DNA of 64,000 bases from Pseudomonas sp. RIT-PI-S (lineage in GTDB: Bacteria > Pseudomonadota > Gammaproteobacteria > Pseudomonadales > Pseudomonadaceae): the NCBI RefSeq assembly GCF_025642975.1, contig NZ_JANZKJ010000014.1, positions 81,840 to 145,839 of the forward strand, given 5' to 3'. Of this stretch, positions 49,614 through 58,968 are shown one piece after another. The notes beneath the pieces are model-generated. The model did not search any database and had not been told where the DNA came from. It worked only from the letters and a program-made list of their open reading frames with translations. Numbering within the stretch: position 1 is the stretch's first letter; every line of letters starts with the position of its first letter. Both the position numbers and the translations under genes were made by a program.

Positions 49614-49940
49614 ATGACCAGCAAGCGCCTCACGACCTTCATTCTGGCTGCCGCGCTTAGCGCAGGTAGCGCTCTGGCCTTGGCCGATTCGAGCACTGGC
49701 TCTACCGACCCGACCACCCCTGGCACCCTGCCCGCTAACAAAGGCGGCGCCACCGGCACGGCCACCGGGGCCGGCTTGCCGAACCGCAACACCGACGGGT
49801 CCACCAGCGCCTCGCCTACACCCGGCAGCAACACCGATGTGGGCACGCCACAAGCCAAAGACACCAAGCCTACCAATGGCAAGACCGGCATGGGCGGCAC
49901 CGGCTCCGAAGGCACCGGCACAGACGGTACGAACAAGTAA
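49614..49940 (+). CDS. Small secreted Gly/Thr-rich protein
   Basis: 108 residues from the ATG at 49614 (GGAGAC upstream). A Sec signal peptide (TTFILAAALSAGSALALA) is followed by a low-complexity mature part rich in Gly, Thr, Ser, Pro and Asn (STGSTDPTTPGTLPANKGG, and GTGSEGTGTDGTNK). No cysteines or repeats of fixed length. It is 11 bases upstream of a second low-complexity gene, likely co-transcribed. The function is unknown; a disordered periplasmic or extracellular protein is the best guess. Confidence 0.72.
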   Translation: MTSKRLTTFILAAALSAGSALALADSSTGSTDPTTPGTLPANKGGATGTATGAGLPNRNTDGSTSASPTPGSNTDVGTPQAKDTKPTNGKTGMGGTGSEGTGTDGTNK

Positions 49941-49951
49941 GGGAGGCACCC

Positions 49952-50224
49952 ATGACCACCCGCGCACCCAATGAAGATACGCCGCGCCAGCCCGACGCCG
50001 AAGGCCAGCGCAACGATCCTGGGATCGACCCGCAAGGTGAAGTCCCGGAGGGAAGCACGCCTGCGCCCTCCTCGCCGAAGGGCACTGATAGCGCACCTGC
50101 CGGTGGCGACGCTTCCACCCCGGAAGGAAATGGTTTCAGCCCGGACTTCAAGTCCAAGCCCGAAGCCGAAGGCGAGGCGTCCAGCAAACCCAAGGACGCC
50201 GACATCGACACCGACGGCGGCTAG
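49952..50224 (+). CDS. Small hydrophilic disordered protein
   Basis: 90 residues, ATG preceded by GGGAGGCACC. Composition is Pro, Asp, Glu, Gly and Lys (EDTPRQPDAEGQRNDPG, then SKPKDADIDTDGG) with no hydrophobic segment, so it is probably cytoplasmic and unstructured. It follows the secreted Gly/Thr-rich gene and ends 36 bases before a good terminator. No family is recognised. Confidence 0.62.
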   Translation: MTTRAPNEDTPRQPDAEGQRNDPGIDPQGEVPEGSTPAPSSPKGTDSAPAGGDASTPEGNGFSPDFKSKPEAEGEASSKPKDADIDTDGG

Positions 50225-50260
50225 CCATCGGCAACGATTGAAAGCCCCTGGCCTGCCCTG

Positions 50261-50293
50261 CTGCCCTCGCCCCTGCGAGGGCAGCGCCGTTTT
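50261..50293 (+). terminator. Rho-independent terminator
   Basis: Nine-base perfect arms CTGCCCTCG / CGAGGGCAG, 6-nt loop, followed by CGCCGTTTT. It terminates the two small genes upstream. Confidence 0.75.
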
Positions 50294-50372
50294 GGGCGGG
50301 GACGATCTGCCAGTGCTGGGCAGGTGCTACGCCCAGGGTGCAGGTTGCGGCTGGCGCCTCGGGATTCCAACG

Positions 50373-51791
50373 TTAAGGCGTAACGGGCGCAAGGTACGTC
50401 AGCGTCCCGCCCAACAGCCACAGCAAGACCAGCACCAAGGGTGCATGTACGAGCAACTGCACGAACGAAAAACCTATGAGTTCGCGCGCCTTGAGCCCCA
50501 GCACTCCCAACAACGGCAGCATGTAGAAGGGGTTGATCAGGTTGGGCAAGGCTTCGGCGGCGTTGTAGATCTGCACCGCCCAGCCCAGGTGATACCGCAA
50601 GTCGTTGGCCACCTGCATCACGTAGGGCGCCTCGATGATCCACTTGCCCCCGCCCGAAGGAATGAAGAACCCCAACACCGCTGAATAAATGCCCATTAGC
50701 AGCGCGTAGGTATCGTGGCTGGCGATCTGTACGAAGAACGTGGAAATGTGATGAGCCACGGTTTGCCCATCGCCGCCTTTCACCGTGGTCATGATGGCCG
50801 CGATCGAACCATACAGCGGGAACTGGATCAGTACGCCGGTGGTGGTGGGCACTGCCCGGGCGACCGCGTCGAGAAAGCTCCGGGGGCGCCAATGCAGCAG
50901 CGCGCCAAGCATGAGGAAGAGGAAGTTGTAGGTGTTGAGCCCCGAGATCGCGGCGATTGCTGGCTTGCTGGCGAACTCTCGGGCGAGCCAGGCGCCGGCC
51001 AGCGCCACCAGGATCAGCGTTAGCACGGGGCTGTATTCGAGCCATTCCCCGGGGCGCTCTCGAGGCGCCAGCTTCGGCAGGCTGAAGGCCGGGTTCACGC
51101 CGCAGGCACGCGCGTCCTTGGCGGTGGCCGCGCCCGGGGCGGTGGCATAGGCAATGGCCAGCGAGACCACCACCAGGGCGAGCAACAGCACCCCCGATTG
51201 CCAAAGGAAGATGGTCTGGGTGAAGGGAATGACCCCGGTGATCGAAAGGATCGACGGCGGCAGGCTGGCAGGGTTGGCCTGCAGCTGCGCGGCCGAGGAG
51301 GACAGCCCCAGCGCCCACACGGCGCCCAGCCCGAGGTAAGCCGCCGCGCCAGCGGCACGGTAGTCCATGCGCAGCTCCTCGCGCCGGGCCAGTGCACGCA
51401 CCAGCAGGCCGCCGAACACCAGCGACAGGCCCCAGTTCAGCAAGGAGGCGAGCATGGAAATCAACGCCACCCAAGCCACGGCCGAGCGCCCGTTGCCCGG
51501 CACCCGGGCCAGGCCCTCGATCAGCCGCGCCGCTGGTGGCGAACTGGCGACCACGTACCCACCAATCACCACGAAGGCCATCTGCATGGTGAAGGGGATC
51601 AGGCTCCAGAAGCCGTCGCCAAAGGCTGCGGCGGTGGCCATCGGCGCTCCGCCCACAGCCGTGGCGGCAAGCGCGACCACCACCACCGCGAGCGCGGCGA
51701 ACACGTAAGAATCAGGGAACCAGCGCTCGGCAAAGTGCGAGCAGCGCAAGGCGAACCGCGCGAAACGGCTGTCTTCCAGGGCTATCGGCAT
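50373..51791 (-). CDS. atoE: Short-chain fatty acid transporter (AtoE-like)
   Basis: 472 residues with many membrane spans. ERWFPDSYVFAALAVVVVAL near the start, GALLHWRPRSFLDAVARAV, and FFIPSGGGKWIIEAPYVM plus YNAAEALPNLINPFYMLPLLG near the end match the SCFA_trans/AtoE family that imports acetoacetate or short-chain fatty acids. It lies downstream of the two CoA-transferase genes on the same strand, giving an uptake-plus-activation operon. Confidence 0.9.
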   Translation of the reverse strand: MPIALEDSRFARFALRCSHFAERWFPDSYVFAALAVVVVALAATAVGGAPMATAAAFGDGFWSLIPFTMQMAFVVIGGYVVASSPPAARLIEGLARVPGNGRSAVAWVALISMLASLLNWGLSLVFGGLLVRALARREELRMDYRAAGAAAYLGLGAVWALGLSSSAAQLQANPASLPPSILSITGVIPFTQTIFLWQSGVLLLALVVVSLAIAYATAPGAATAKDARACGVNPAFSLPKLAPRERPGEWLEYSPVLTLILVALAGAWLAREFASKPAIAAISGLNTYNFLFLMLGALLHWRPRSFLDAVARAVPTTTGVLIQFPLYGSIAAIMTTVKGGDGQTVAHHISTFFVQIASHDTYALLMGIYSAVLGFFIPSGGGKWIIEAPYVMQVANDLRYHLGWAVQIYNAAEALPNLINPFYMLPLLGVLGLKARELIGFSFVQLLVHAPLVLVLLWLLGGTLTYLAPVTP

Positions 51792-51857
51792 AATCAGGGC
51801 CTTTTATTGTCGTTATGAGGCGGTCGCAGGGGTTAAACCTCGGGGTGGCGCCGAGCG

Positions 51858-52514
51858 CTAGAACGTCATCTCCGGCACGTTATCGGGCACGATCAGCCTA
51901 CCGGCCGTCTTGGCGACGATCTCTTCGACGCTCACGCCAGGGGCACGCTCGCGCAGGATGAAAGCGCCGTTTTCGATCTCGAGCCAGGCCAGGTCCGTCA
52001 ACACCTTGCGAATGCAACCCGCGCCAGTCAATGGCAGGCTGCACTGCGGCAACAGCTTGGATTCGCCGTCCTTGGACGCGTGGGTCATGGTCACGATGAT
52101 GTTGTCGGCGCCAGCGACCAGGTCCATCGCCCCACCCATGCCCTTGACCAGCTTGCCAGGGATCATCCAAGAGGCGATGTTGCCGTGCACGTCTACCTCG
52201 AAGGCGCCGAGCACGGTCAGGTCCACGTGGCCACCACGGATCATTGCGAACGACAGCGCGGAGTCGAAGATCGACGCGCCGGTGCGGGCGGTCACCGTCT
52301 GCTTGCCGGCGTTGATCATGTCCGCATCCACGGTCGCCTCGGTGGGGAATTCTCCCATGCCGAGCAAGCCGTTTTCGGATTGCAGCATCACATCCATGCC
52401 TTCGGGCACGAAGTTGGCGACCAAGGTGGGAATGCCGATACCCAGGTTCACATAGAACCCGTCCTGGAGTTCACGGGCAACGCGTTGGGCCATTTGTTCG
52501 CGGGTCAGAGCCAT
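51858..52514 (-). CDS. 3-oxoacid (ketoacid) CoA-transferase, subunit B
   Basis: 218 residues. YVNLGIGIPTLVANF, then LQSENGLLGMGE with the catalytic Glu of SENG, and KVLTDLAWLEIENG define the beta subunit of class I CoA transferases. With subunit A it moves CoA from succinyl- or acetyl-CoA to acetoacetate or a related ketoacid. AGAGGT precedes the ATG. Substrate could be acetoacetate, hydroxybutyrate-derived or dehydrocarnitine; context does not decide. Confidence 0.92.
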   Translation of the reverse strand: MALTREQMAQRVARELQDGFYVNLGIGIPTLVANFVPEGMDVMLQSENGLLGMGEFPTEATVDADMINAGKQTVTARTGASIFDSALSFAMIRGGHVDLTVLGAFEVDVHGNIASWMIPGKLVKGMGGAMDLVAGADNIIVTMTHASKDGESKLLPQCSLPLTGAGCIRKVLTDLAWLEIENGAFILRERAPGVSVEEIVAKTAGRLIVPDNVPEMTF

Positions 52515-52541
52515 GTTCGGAGAACCTCTTGTGAACGGCGA

Positions 52542-53240
52542 TCACGCCTTGAGCGTGCGTTTTTCGATGCGCTTTTCGAAGCGGCCCAGGATCACCCGGT
52601 CCACGAAGATCCCTGGGGTGTGGATCTGGCTGGGCTCCAGGGTACCGGGCTCGACGATCTCCTCGACCTCGACCACGGTGATACGCCCGGCCGTGGCCGC
52701 CAACGGGTTGAAATTCTGCGCGGTATGGCGGTACACCACATTGCCGAAGTGGTCGGCCTTCCACCCCTTGACGATGGCGAAATCACCAGTGATCGCCTGC
52801 TCGAGGATGTAATGGCGGCCATTGAACTCGCGCACCTCCTTACCCTCAGCCACCGGGGTGCCGTAGCCGGTAGCGGTATAGAACGCAGGAATGCCCGCAC
52901 CGCCCGCGCGCATCTTCTCCGCCAGGGTGCCTTGGGGCGTGAGCTCCACTTCGAGCTCGCCGTCGAGCAACTGGCGCTCGAACAGGGCGTTCTCACCCAC
53001 ATAGGATGCGATCATCTTGCGGATCTGCCGGTCTTCCAGGAGCACACCCAGGCCGAAGCCGTCCACGCCGCAGTTATTCGACACTACCGTGAGCCCGCGC
53101 ACGCCCATGCGCTTGATCTGCGCGATCAGGTTTTCCGGGATGCCGCATAGGCCGAAGCCACCGGCCAGCACGGTCATGTCGTCAGTCAGGCCCGCGAGGG
53201 CTTCTTCGTAGCTGTATACCCGCTTATCAAGACCGGCCAT
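52542..53240 (-). CDS. 3-oxoacid (ketoacid) CoA-transferase, subunit A
   Basis: 232 residues with the alpha-subunit pattern TVLAGGFGLCGIPENLI, VVSNNCGVDGFGLG, MIASYVGEN, LTPQGTLAEKMRAGGAGIP and AFYTATGYGT. It pairs with the B subunit encoded 27 bases downstream. AAGGC is 8 bases before the ATG. It is the first gene of the A-B-atoE operon and is divergent from a LysR regulator, the probable activator. A thiolase is not present in the cluster. Confidence 0.93.
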   Translation of the reverse strand: MAGLDKRVYSYEEALAGLTDDMTVLAGGFGLCGIPENLIAQIKRMGVRGLTVVSNNCGVDGFGLGVLLEDRQIRKMIASYVGENALFERQLLDGELEVELTPQGTLAEKMRAGGAGIPAFYTATGYGTPVAEGKEVREFNGRHYILEQAITGDFAIVKGWKADHFGNVVYRHTAQNFNPLAATAGRITVVEVEEIVEPGTLEPSQIHTPGIFVDRVILGRFEKRIEKRTLKA

Positions 53241-53353
53241 GATGTTTGCCTTGTTATCGTTATTGAACGCCCGAGGGCGGCCGCTGGGCTATCTTCCGCC
53301 CCAGGGAGTTATTTGTTAATTTTGTTTTACTGATGGTTTGATTGGGCTTTCTA

Positions 53354-54295
53354 ATGAATCCACGCCAACTTCGGGCGTTCGTCGCCGTCGCCCAAACGCT
53401 GAACTTCGCCCAGGCCGGAGAGCGCCTGCACCTTTCTCAGCCGGCCCTGAGCCTGACCATCAAGGCCTTGGAGGACGACCTCGGCGGCCGCCTGCTGGTA
53501 CGCAGCACCCGCAGCGTGGGGCTTACGCCGGAGGGTGAAACCTTGTTGCCCCTGGCGCGGCGGTTGCTGGCCGATTGGGACAGCACCGAAGAACTGCTGC
53601 GCCAGCACTTCACGTTGCAGTTGGGCAGAGTGTCGGTGGCCGCCATGCCCTGCTTCGCCGGCAACCTGCTGCCCCATGCCTTGCGCCAATTCAAGAACCT
53701 GCACCCCAAGGTCAATGTAGCCGTTCATGACGTGCTCAACGAACAAGTGATCGAGATGGTCCGCCAGCGCCAGGTGGAACTGGGGATCGGCTTTGAGCCG
53801 GAGTCCCATCGCTCGCTGGTGTTCGAACCCCTGTTCCTCGATCGCTTCGTTGCCGTGGTGCCACTCGATTCACCCCTGGCACAGGCCAGCAGCGTCACCT
53901 GGGCGCAATTGCTCAAGGAGGATTTCATCACCCTGCAACGCCCTTCGGCCGTTCGCCTACTGCTGGAAACGGACCTGCTCGAGCGCCACGGCCGGCTACC
54001 GGTGGCGTTCGAAACCCACCAGTTGAGCACCGTGGGGCGTATGGTCGCCTGCGGCTTGGGCGTAAGCGCGGTGCCGGCCCTGTGCAGCCAGCAGATGCAC
54101 GAATCCGGCGCCCAATGCCTGCCGCTGGAGGAACCTCGCATAGAAAGACGGATCGGATTGATGCGCCTGGCCGATCGCCGACTGTCAAGCGCTGCCCAGG
54201 CGCTGCACGATGTGTTGTTCGCGCAGCTGTCAGCCCTAGCCGCGCCCGTCAGCGCGCTTGTGTGTAAGCCTTTGGAGGAGACCCCCTATGCATAA
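53354..54295 (+). CDS. LysR-family regulator of the CoA-transferase operon
   Basis: 313 residues from the ATG at 53354. HTH: MNPRQLRAFVAVAQTLNFAQ, then LHLSQPALSLTIKALEDDLG. The rest is a LysR substrate-binding domain (VSVAAMPCFAGNLLP and GLGVSAVPALC). A TTG 12 bases earlier is an alternative start; the ribosome site is weak for both. Being divergent from the CoA-transferase operon, it most likely regulates it. Its end overlaps the start of the aldo/keto reductase gene by 8 bases. Confidence 0.88.
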   Translation: MNPRQLRAFVAVAQTLNFAQAGERLHLSQPALSLTIKALEDDLGGRLLVRSTRSVGLTPEGETLLPLARRLLADWDSTEELLRQHFTLQLGRVSVAAMPCFAGNLLPHALRQFKNLHPKVNVAVHDVLNEQVIEMVRQRQVELGIGFEPESHRSLVFEPLFLDRFVAVVPLDSPLAQASSVTWAQLLKEDFITLQRPSAVRLLLETDLLERHGRLPVAFETHQLSTVGRMVACGLGVSAVPALCSQQMHESGAQCLPLEEPRIERRIGLMRLADRRLSSAAQALHDVLFAQLSALAAPVSALVCKPLEETPYA

Positions 54296-55109
54296 AGTGC
54301 AACTCGCTGGCCATGCCCTGCCCACCCTCGGGCAGGGTACTTGGCGCATGGGCGAAGACCCGTCGCGCCGGCAAGAGGAGATCGCCGCGTTGCGCCTGGG
54401 CCTGGAGCTGGGCCTGCAAGTGATCGACACCGCCGAAATGTATGCCGACGGCGCCGCAGAAAGCCTGGTGGGGGAAGCCATCCGCGGCGTGAGTGAGCCG
54501 CTTTACCTGGTCAGCAAGGTCTACCCGCACAACGCCAGCGCTGACGGCGTGGTCACCGCGTGCGAGCGCAGCTTGCGCAGGCTGGGGGTCGAGCGCCTCG
54601 ATCTGTACCTGTTGCACTGGCCGGGAGAATACCCGCTGGAGGAAACGGTGGCCGGCTTCGAGCGGCTACGCGCCGACGGCAAGATTGGCGCCTGGGGGCT
54701 GTCCAATTTCGATGTCGCCGACCTTCACGGCGAGGCGCTGCAAGGTTGCGCGACCCAGCAAGTGCTGTACAACCCAGAGGCACGCGGCGTTGAATTCGAC
54801 CTTATGCCTTGGGCGGCAGAGCACGGTATGCCGGTTATGGCCTACTGCCCGATCGCCCAGGGCGGGCGCTTCTTGGAGCATCCGACACTGCAGGCGATCG
54901 CGGTCCGGCATAGGGTCACTCCCGCTGAGGTATGCCTGGCCTGGGTGATCCGCAGCGGCCAGGTGCTGGCGATCCCTAAGGCAGTCGACCCGGTTCACGT
55001 GCGCCTCAATGCGCGCGCCGCGCAACTGGTGCTGACCGCCGAAGACCTCGCCGACATGGACAAAGCCTTTGCGCCGCCGACGCGCAAACAACGGCTACGC
55101 ATGGTTTGA
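54288..55109 (+). CDS. Aldo/keto reductase
   Basis: 273 residues from the ATG at 54288, preceded by a strong GGAGGAG. AKR landmarks: LGQGTWRMGE, the catalytic set D (VIDTAEMYADG), Tyr in AEMY, Lys in LVSKVY and His in LLHWPG, and the NADPH-binding AIPKAVDP. Overlap with the LysR gene suggests co-transcription. It may reduce a carbonyl tied to the ketoacid pathway, but the substrate is unknown. Confidence 0.9.
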   Translation: MHKVQLAGHALPTLGQGTWRMGEDPSRRQEEIAALRLGLELGLQVIDTAEMYADGAAESLVGEAIRGVSEPLYLVSKVYPHNASADGVVTACERSLRRLGVERLDLYLLHWPGEYPLEETVAGFERLRADGKIGAWGLSNFDVADLHGEALQGCATQQVLYNPEARGVEFDLMPWAAEHGMPVMAYCPIAQGGRFLEHPTLQAIAVRHRVTPAEVCLAWVIRSGQVLAIPKAVDPVHVRLNARAAQLVLTAEDLADMDKAFAPPTRKQRLRMV

Positions 55110-55151
55110 GCGGCCTACACCGACGTGGCATTGATGCGTGGGAAAGGCCGT

Positions 55152-55171
55152 GGCACCGCTGTGCCGTTTTT
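55152..55171 (+). terminator. Possible terminator after the aldo/keto reductase gene
   Basis: Small hairpin GGCAC-CGCT-GTGCC followed by GTTTTTA. The stem is only five base pairs, so this is tentative. Confidence 0.4.
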
Positions 55172-55199
55172 ACCCCGACGGCGCTACGCACCTGGCCGC

Positions 55200-56360
55200 T
55201 CAGCCCTGCCCTTCCTCGTCGCCGACCAGGCCCCAATCACGGCGCGCCGGGCGCGAGGCAGCTTGGGGCGGCGACGGCGCGGTGGTGCGCTCACCGGGGT
55301 TGTCACGCTGCAGCTTGAGGCGCAGGCGCAGGTTGTTTGCCGAGTCCGCGTTTTTCAGTGCTTCTTCTTCACTGATCGCCCCTTCGATCACCAGGTCGAA
55401 CAGCGCCATGTCGAAGGTCTTCATCCCAAGGTTTACGGATTTCTCCATGATGCCCTTGAGCTCCCCGAATTCGCTGCGGTGGATCAGGTCGCGAATGGTC
55501 GGCGTGCCTAACATGACTTCAACCGCGGCCCGCCGCTTGCCGTCCAGCGTCTTGACCAGGCGCTGGGAAACGAACGCCTGCAAGTTGTTGCCCAGGTCGT
55601 TGAGCAACTGCGCCCGGCGCTCTTCGGGAAAGAAGTTGATGATCCGATCCAGCGCCTGGTTGGCGTTGTTGGCGTGCAGCGTGGAGATAGCCAGGTGGCC
55701 AGTGTCGGCGAACGCCAACGCGTGCTCCATGGTTTCCCGGTCGCGGATCTCGCCGATGAGGATCACGTCCGGTGCCTGGCGCAGGGTATTTTTCAGCGCC
55801 GCGCGGAAGCTACGGGTGTCTACGCCGACCTCCCGCTGGTTGACGATGCACTTCTTGTGGCGATGGATATACTCCACCGGGTCCTCGATGGTGATGATGT
55901 GGCCGCTGCTGGTGCGGTTGCGGTGGTCGATCAGCGCCGCCAGGGATGTGGACTTGCCCGAACCGGTAGCGCCAATGAACAGCACCAGGCCGTGTTTGCG
56001 CATGACCACATCGAGCAGGATGGGCGGCAGCTTGAGGTCATCGAACAGCGGGATGTCCAGCTTTACGTTGCGCGCGACCAGCGACACTTCGTTACGCTGC
56101 TTGAAGATGTTGACCCGGAACCGCCCCACGCCTGGGAGGGAAAGGGCCAGATTCATTTCCAGCTCCCGCTCGAAGTCGGCGCGCTGTTCGGCGTCCATGA
56201 TGCCCGCCGCGATCTGGGCGATATCGCCCGGCTTCAGCGCCTCGGTGCCCAGCGGGCGCAGTACCCCGTTGAACTTGGCGCAGGGCGGCGCCCCGGTCGA
56301 CAGATAGAGGTCGGAACCATCCTGGGTTGCCAACAGTTTGAGCAGGGCCGGGAGATCCAT
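55200..56360 (-). CDS. PilT/PilU-family twitching ATPase (PilU-like)
   Basis: 386 residues from the ATG at 56360. GSDLYLSTGAPP, the Walker A GATGSGKST, HIITIEDPVEYIH, NQREVGVDTRSF, LIGEIRDRETMEHAL and STLHANNANQALDRIINFFP follow PilU more closely than PilT, including the IINFFPEERR segment and length. Such ATPases power pilus retraction with PilT. The gene stands alone rather than behind pilT, so it may be a second PilU-type paralogue. The C-terminal 35 residues are Pro/Arg-rich. Confidence 0.85.
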   Translation of the reverse strand: MDLPALLKLLATQDGSDLYLSTGAPPCAKFNGVLRPLGTEALKPGDIAQIAAGIMDAEQRADFERELEMNLALSLPGVGRFRVNIFKQRNEVSLVARNVKLDIPLFDDLKLPPILLDVVMRKHGLVLFIGATGSGKSTSLAALIDHRNRTSSGHIITIEDPVEYIHRHKKCIVNQREVGVDTRSFRAALKNTLRQAPDVILIGEIRDRETMEHALAFADTGHLAISTLHANNANQALDRIINFFPEERRAQLLNDLGNNLQAFVSQRLVKTLDGKRRAAVEVMLGTPTIRDLIHRSEFGELKGIMEKSVNLGMKTFDMALFDLVIEGAISEEEALKNADSANNLRLRLKLQRDNPGERTTAPSPPQAASRPARRDWGLVGDEEGQG

Positions 56361-56466
56361 GAGTGAAGTCCGCCAGTAATACGTTGGGGGCAATTAGCGC
56401 AGTTGCGCATAGCTTGGCCGGTAATGGCCCTGTGGTGCAAATCGAATGGCATGCAAAGGTAAGCCG

Positions 56467-58623
56467 ATGACTGTTATCAATCCGGCGGCAGCGCTGGAAC
56501 CAAACGTTGCCTGCCCTGCCCGCGACCACTGCGGCGAGCAGCAGGCGCACTGGCCGCCGGGCCTGCGCGTAGCGGTAGATATCGCGCTCAACGCGCCACT
56601 GCCGAGCGCCGTGCTGTGGGGGCCAGACCATTGTGTTCTGGCCAACCCTGCCTTTTTCGCCCTTTACGGCCTGGTCGAGGTCAGCCAGGGGCAGCCATTG
56701 ACTCAGCTCTTCCCCCAGTTGGGCGAAGCGGCGAAAGCGGCGCTGGCTGCCACCGCCAGCGGTGAAGCGGTAACCGTCGCCGACCTCGCCAACGGCTTTG
56801 GGCCCACTACCGGTGCAGCGGTTATCGGCCGCCTTGGCGCAAGCTTTACCCCTTTGCGCAATGAACAGGCCACCGTTTTTGGCACTCTGGTGACCCTGCT
56901 GGCACCCACCGCAACCGCCAGGCCCGAGGACGCGGTGCTGCAATTGCGCCTGGCCGAACAACAGCGTGCCAACCAGGCCTCCGAGGAGCGCTTGCGGCTG
57001 GCCTTGGACGCCACCCATGCCGTGGGCACCTGGGATTGGTACATCCGCGAAGATCGCTTTATCGCCGACGCGCACTTTGCCTACATGCATCGGGTAGACC
57101 CGCTCCAGGCAGGGCAGCGCCCCATCGGCGATTACCTCACGGCGGTGCACCCCGATGACCGCGTGTTCGTGGCCCGGCAGATAAAGAACTGCGTCCATGG
57201 CAGCGGCGAGTTCGCCGAAGAGTACCGCCTGCAGGCTGAGGGCAGCTGGCGTTGGGTGTTCGCCCGCGGCCGCTGCTTCCGCGACGACCACGGCCGCCCT
57301 GCCCGCTTCATTGGCGCCTCCATCGACATCACCGAGCGCAAGCTGGCGGAACAGGCGCTGCGGGAGTTGAACGAGACCCTCGAGCAGCGGGTGATCGAGC
57401 GTACCCGGGCGCTGGCCGACGCCAACCGGTTGTTGTTGGCCGAAGCGCAAGAGCGCGAGCGCGCCGAGGAACTGCTACGGCATGCGCAGAAAATGGAAGC
57501 CGTGGGCCAGCTCACCGGCGGCATCGCCCATGACTTCAACAATATGCTTACGGGCATCATGGGCAGCCTGGACCTGATGAACCGCTATATCGCCAAAGGG
57601 CGTAGCGCTGAAGTAGGCCGGTTCGCCGACGCAGCGCTCGCCTCGGCGCAGCGGGCCGCGGCGCTCACCCACCGGCTGCTGGCGTTTTCCCGCCGGCAGT
57701 CGCTGGACCGCCAGCGCATCGAGCCCAATGCCCTGGTGCATTCCCTGGAAGACCTGCTGGCCCGTACGACCGGCGAGCAGATCGAGCTGCGCCTGGAACT
57801 GGCCGCCGACACCTGGCCGGTGCACACGGACCCCAACCAACTGGAAAGCGCCTTGCTCAACCTGGTGATCAATGCCCGCGACGCCATGCCCCACGGTGGC
57901 CGGCTGACCATCGCCAGCGCTAATCGCGCCCTGCACGAAGCCGAGGAAAACCTGCCCATGGAGCCGGTTCGGCCGGGGCATTACACCATGCTCTGCGTTC
58001 GGGACAACGGCAGCGGAATGTCTGCCTCCACCCGCGCCAAGGCGTTCGATCCTTTCTTCACTACCAAGCCCACCGGCCAAGGCACGGGGCTGGGGCTGTC
58101 GATGATCTACGGCTTCGCCCAGCAAAGCGGTGGCCACGTGACGCTGCGCAGCGAGCCTGGGCAAGGCACGGAGGTGTGCCTTTACTTGCCGCGCTACCTC
58201 GAACCACAGCAGGCCCCGGCCGCCCTGGAAACCGAAAATGAAGCACCGTTGGCCCAGCAGGGAGAAAGCGTGCTGGTGGTCGAGGATGACCCGGCCGTGC
58301 GCATGTTGATCCTTAACGTGCTCGACGAGCTCGGCTACCGCAGCCACCCCGCGGCAGATGCGGAAGTCGCCGTGCCGCTGCTCGAATCCGCGCTGCGCAT
58401 CGACCTGTTGGTGACCGACGTGGGCTTGCCGGGAATCAATGGCCGTCAGTTGGCGGAAATCGCCCGTCACCGTCGCCCAGGCCTGAAGGTGCTGTTCATG
58501 ACCGGCTATATCGACAAAGCTGCGAACCGCGAGGCTTATCTTGAGGAGGGGATGGACATTCTGAGCAAGCCGTTCACCCTGGAAACCCTGGCGAGCAAGC
58601 TGCGCCAGATGATCGGTAACTGA
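56467..58623 (+). CDS. Hybrid sensor histidine kinase with C-terminal receiver
   Basis: 718 residues from the ATG at 56467, which has AAAGG about 9 bases upstream; an ATG at 56446 is in frame. No membrane segment, so cytoplasmic. A PAS-like domain (about 35-150), a PAS_3 domain (about 170-295 ending GASIDITERK), a coiled coil, the phospho-His H355 in GGIAHDFNNML, the ATPase boxes NLVINARDAMP, DNGSGM and GTGLGLSMIYGF, and a receiver (VVEDDPAVRML, TDVGLPG, SKPF). It is divergent from the PilU-like gene. The output partner is unknown. Confidence 0.92.
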   Translation: MTVINPAAALEPNVACPARDHCGEQQAHWPPGLRVAVDIALNAPLPSAVLWGPDHCVLANPAFFALYGLVEVSQGQPLTQLFPQLGEAAKAALAATASGEAVTVADLANGFGPTTGAAVIGRLGASFTPLRNEQATVFGTLVTLLAPTATARPEDAVLQLRLAEQQRANQASEERLRLALDATHAVGTWDWYIREDRFIADAHFAYMHRVDPLQAGQRPIGDYLTAVHPDDRVFVARQIKNCVHGSGEFAEEYRLQAEGSWRWVFARGRCFRDDHGRPARFIGASIDITERKLAEQALRELNETLEQRVIERTRALADANRLLLAEAQERERAEELLRHAQKMEAVGQLTGGIAHDFNNMLTGIMGSLDLMNRYIAKGRSAEVGRFADAALASAQRAAALTHRLLAFSRRQSLDRQRIEPNALVHSLEDLLARTTGEQIELRLELAADTWPVHTDPNQLESALLNLVINARDAMPHGGRLTIASANRALHEAEENLPMEPVRPGHYTMLCVRDNGSGMSASTRAKAFDPFFTTKPTGQGTGLGLSMIYGFAQQSGGHVTLRSEPGQGTEVCLYLPRYLEPQQAPAALETENEAPLAQQGESVLVVEDDPAVRMLILNVLDELGYRSHPAADAEVAVPLLESALRIDLLVTDVGLPGINGRQLAEIARHRRPGLKVLFMTGYIDKAANREAYLEEGMDILSKPFTLETLASKLRQMIGN

Positions 58624-58689
58624 AAGAGTGGGCGCCTGGGCTGCCACGCAGTACCATGCGCGCCCCTTCACACACTCGAAAAGACTTCA

Positions 58690-58965
58690 ATGAAAGCCCA
58701 GGCCCGACACATCCTCGTTCGTACCGCCGAGCAGGCTGAAACCCTGCGCCAGCGCCTGGCCAAGGGCGAGGCCTTCGACGTACTGGCCCGCAAGCACTCG
58801 ACCTGCCCGTCTGGAAAGCGCGGGGGTGACCTTGGCGAAGTACGCCCTGGGCAGATGGTCGCAGCGATCGACCAGGTGATCTTTCGCAAGGCCTTGAAGG
58901 AGATCCACGGCCCCATCAAAAGCCGGTTCGGCTATCACTTGGTGCAGGTGTTTTACAGGGATTAA
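58690..58965 (+). CDS. ppiC: Parvulin-type peptidyl-prolyl isomerase
   Basis: 91 residues consisting of one rotamase domain: ARHILVRTAEQAETLRQRL, then FDVLARKHSTCPSGKRGGDLG, then FGYHLVQVF. This is the single-domain PpiC (Par10-like) form without signal peptide, so cytoplasmic. It catalyses cis-trans isomerisation of proline bonds. It is a single gene with its own terminator. Confidence 0.93.
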   Translation: MKAQARHILVRTAEQAETLRQRLAKGEAFDVLARKHSTCPSGKRGGDLGEVRPGQMVAAIDQVIFRKALKEIHGPIKSRFGYHLVQVFYRD

Positions 58966-58968
58966 AAA

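Noticed and set aside
49614..49940. Candidate cargo of the type I secretion system
   Set aside because: It has a Sec signal peptide and no GGxGxD repeats or C-terminal secretion signature, so it is unlikely to use that route.
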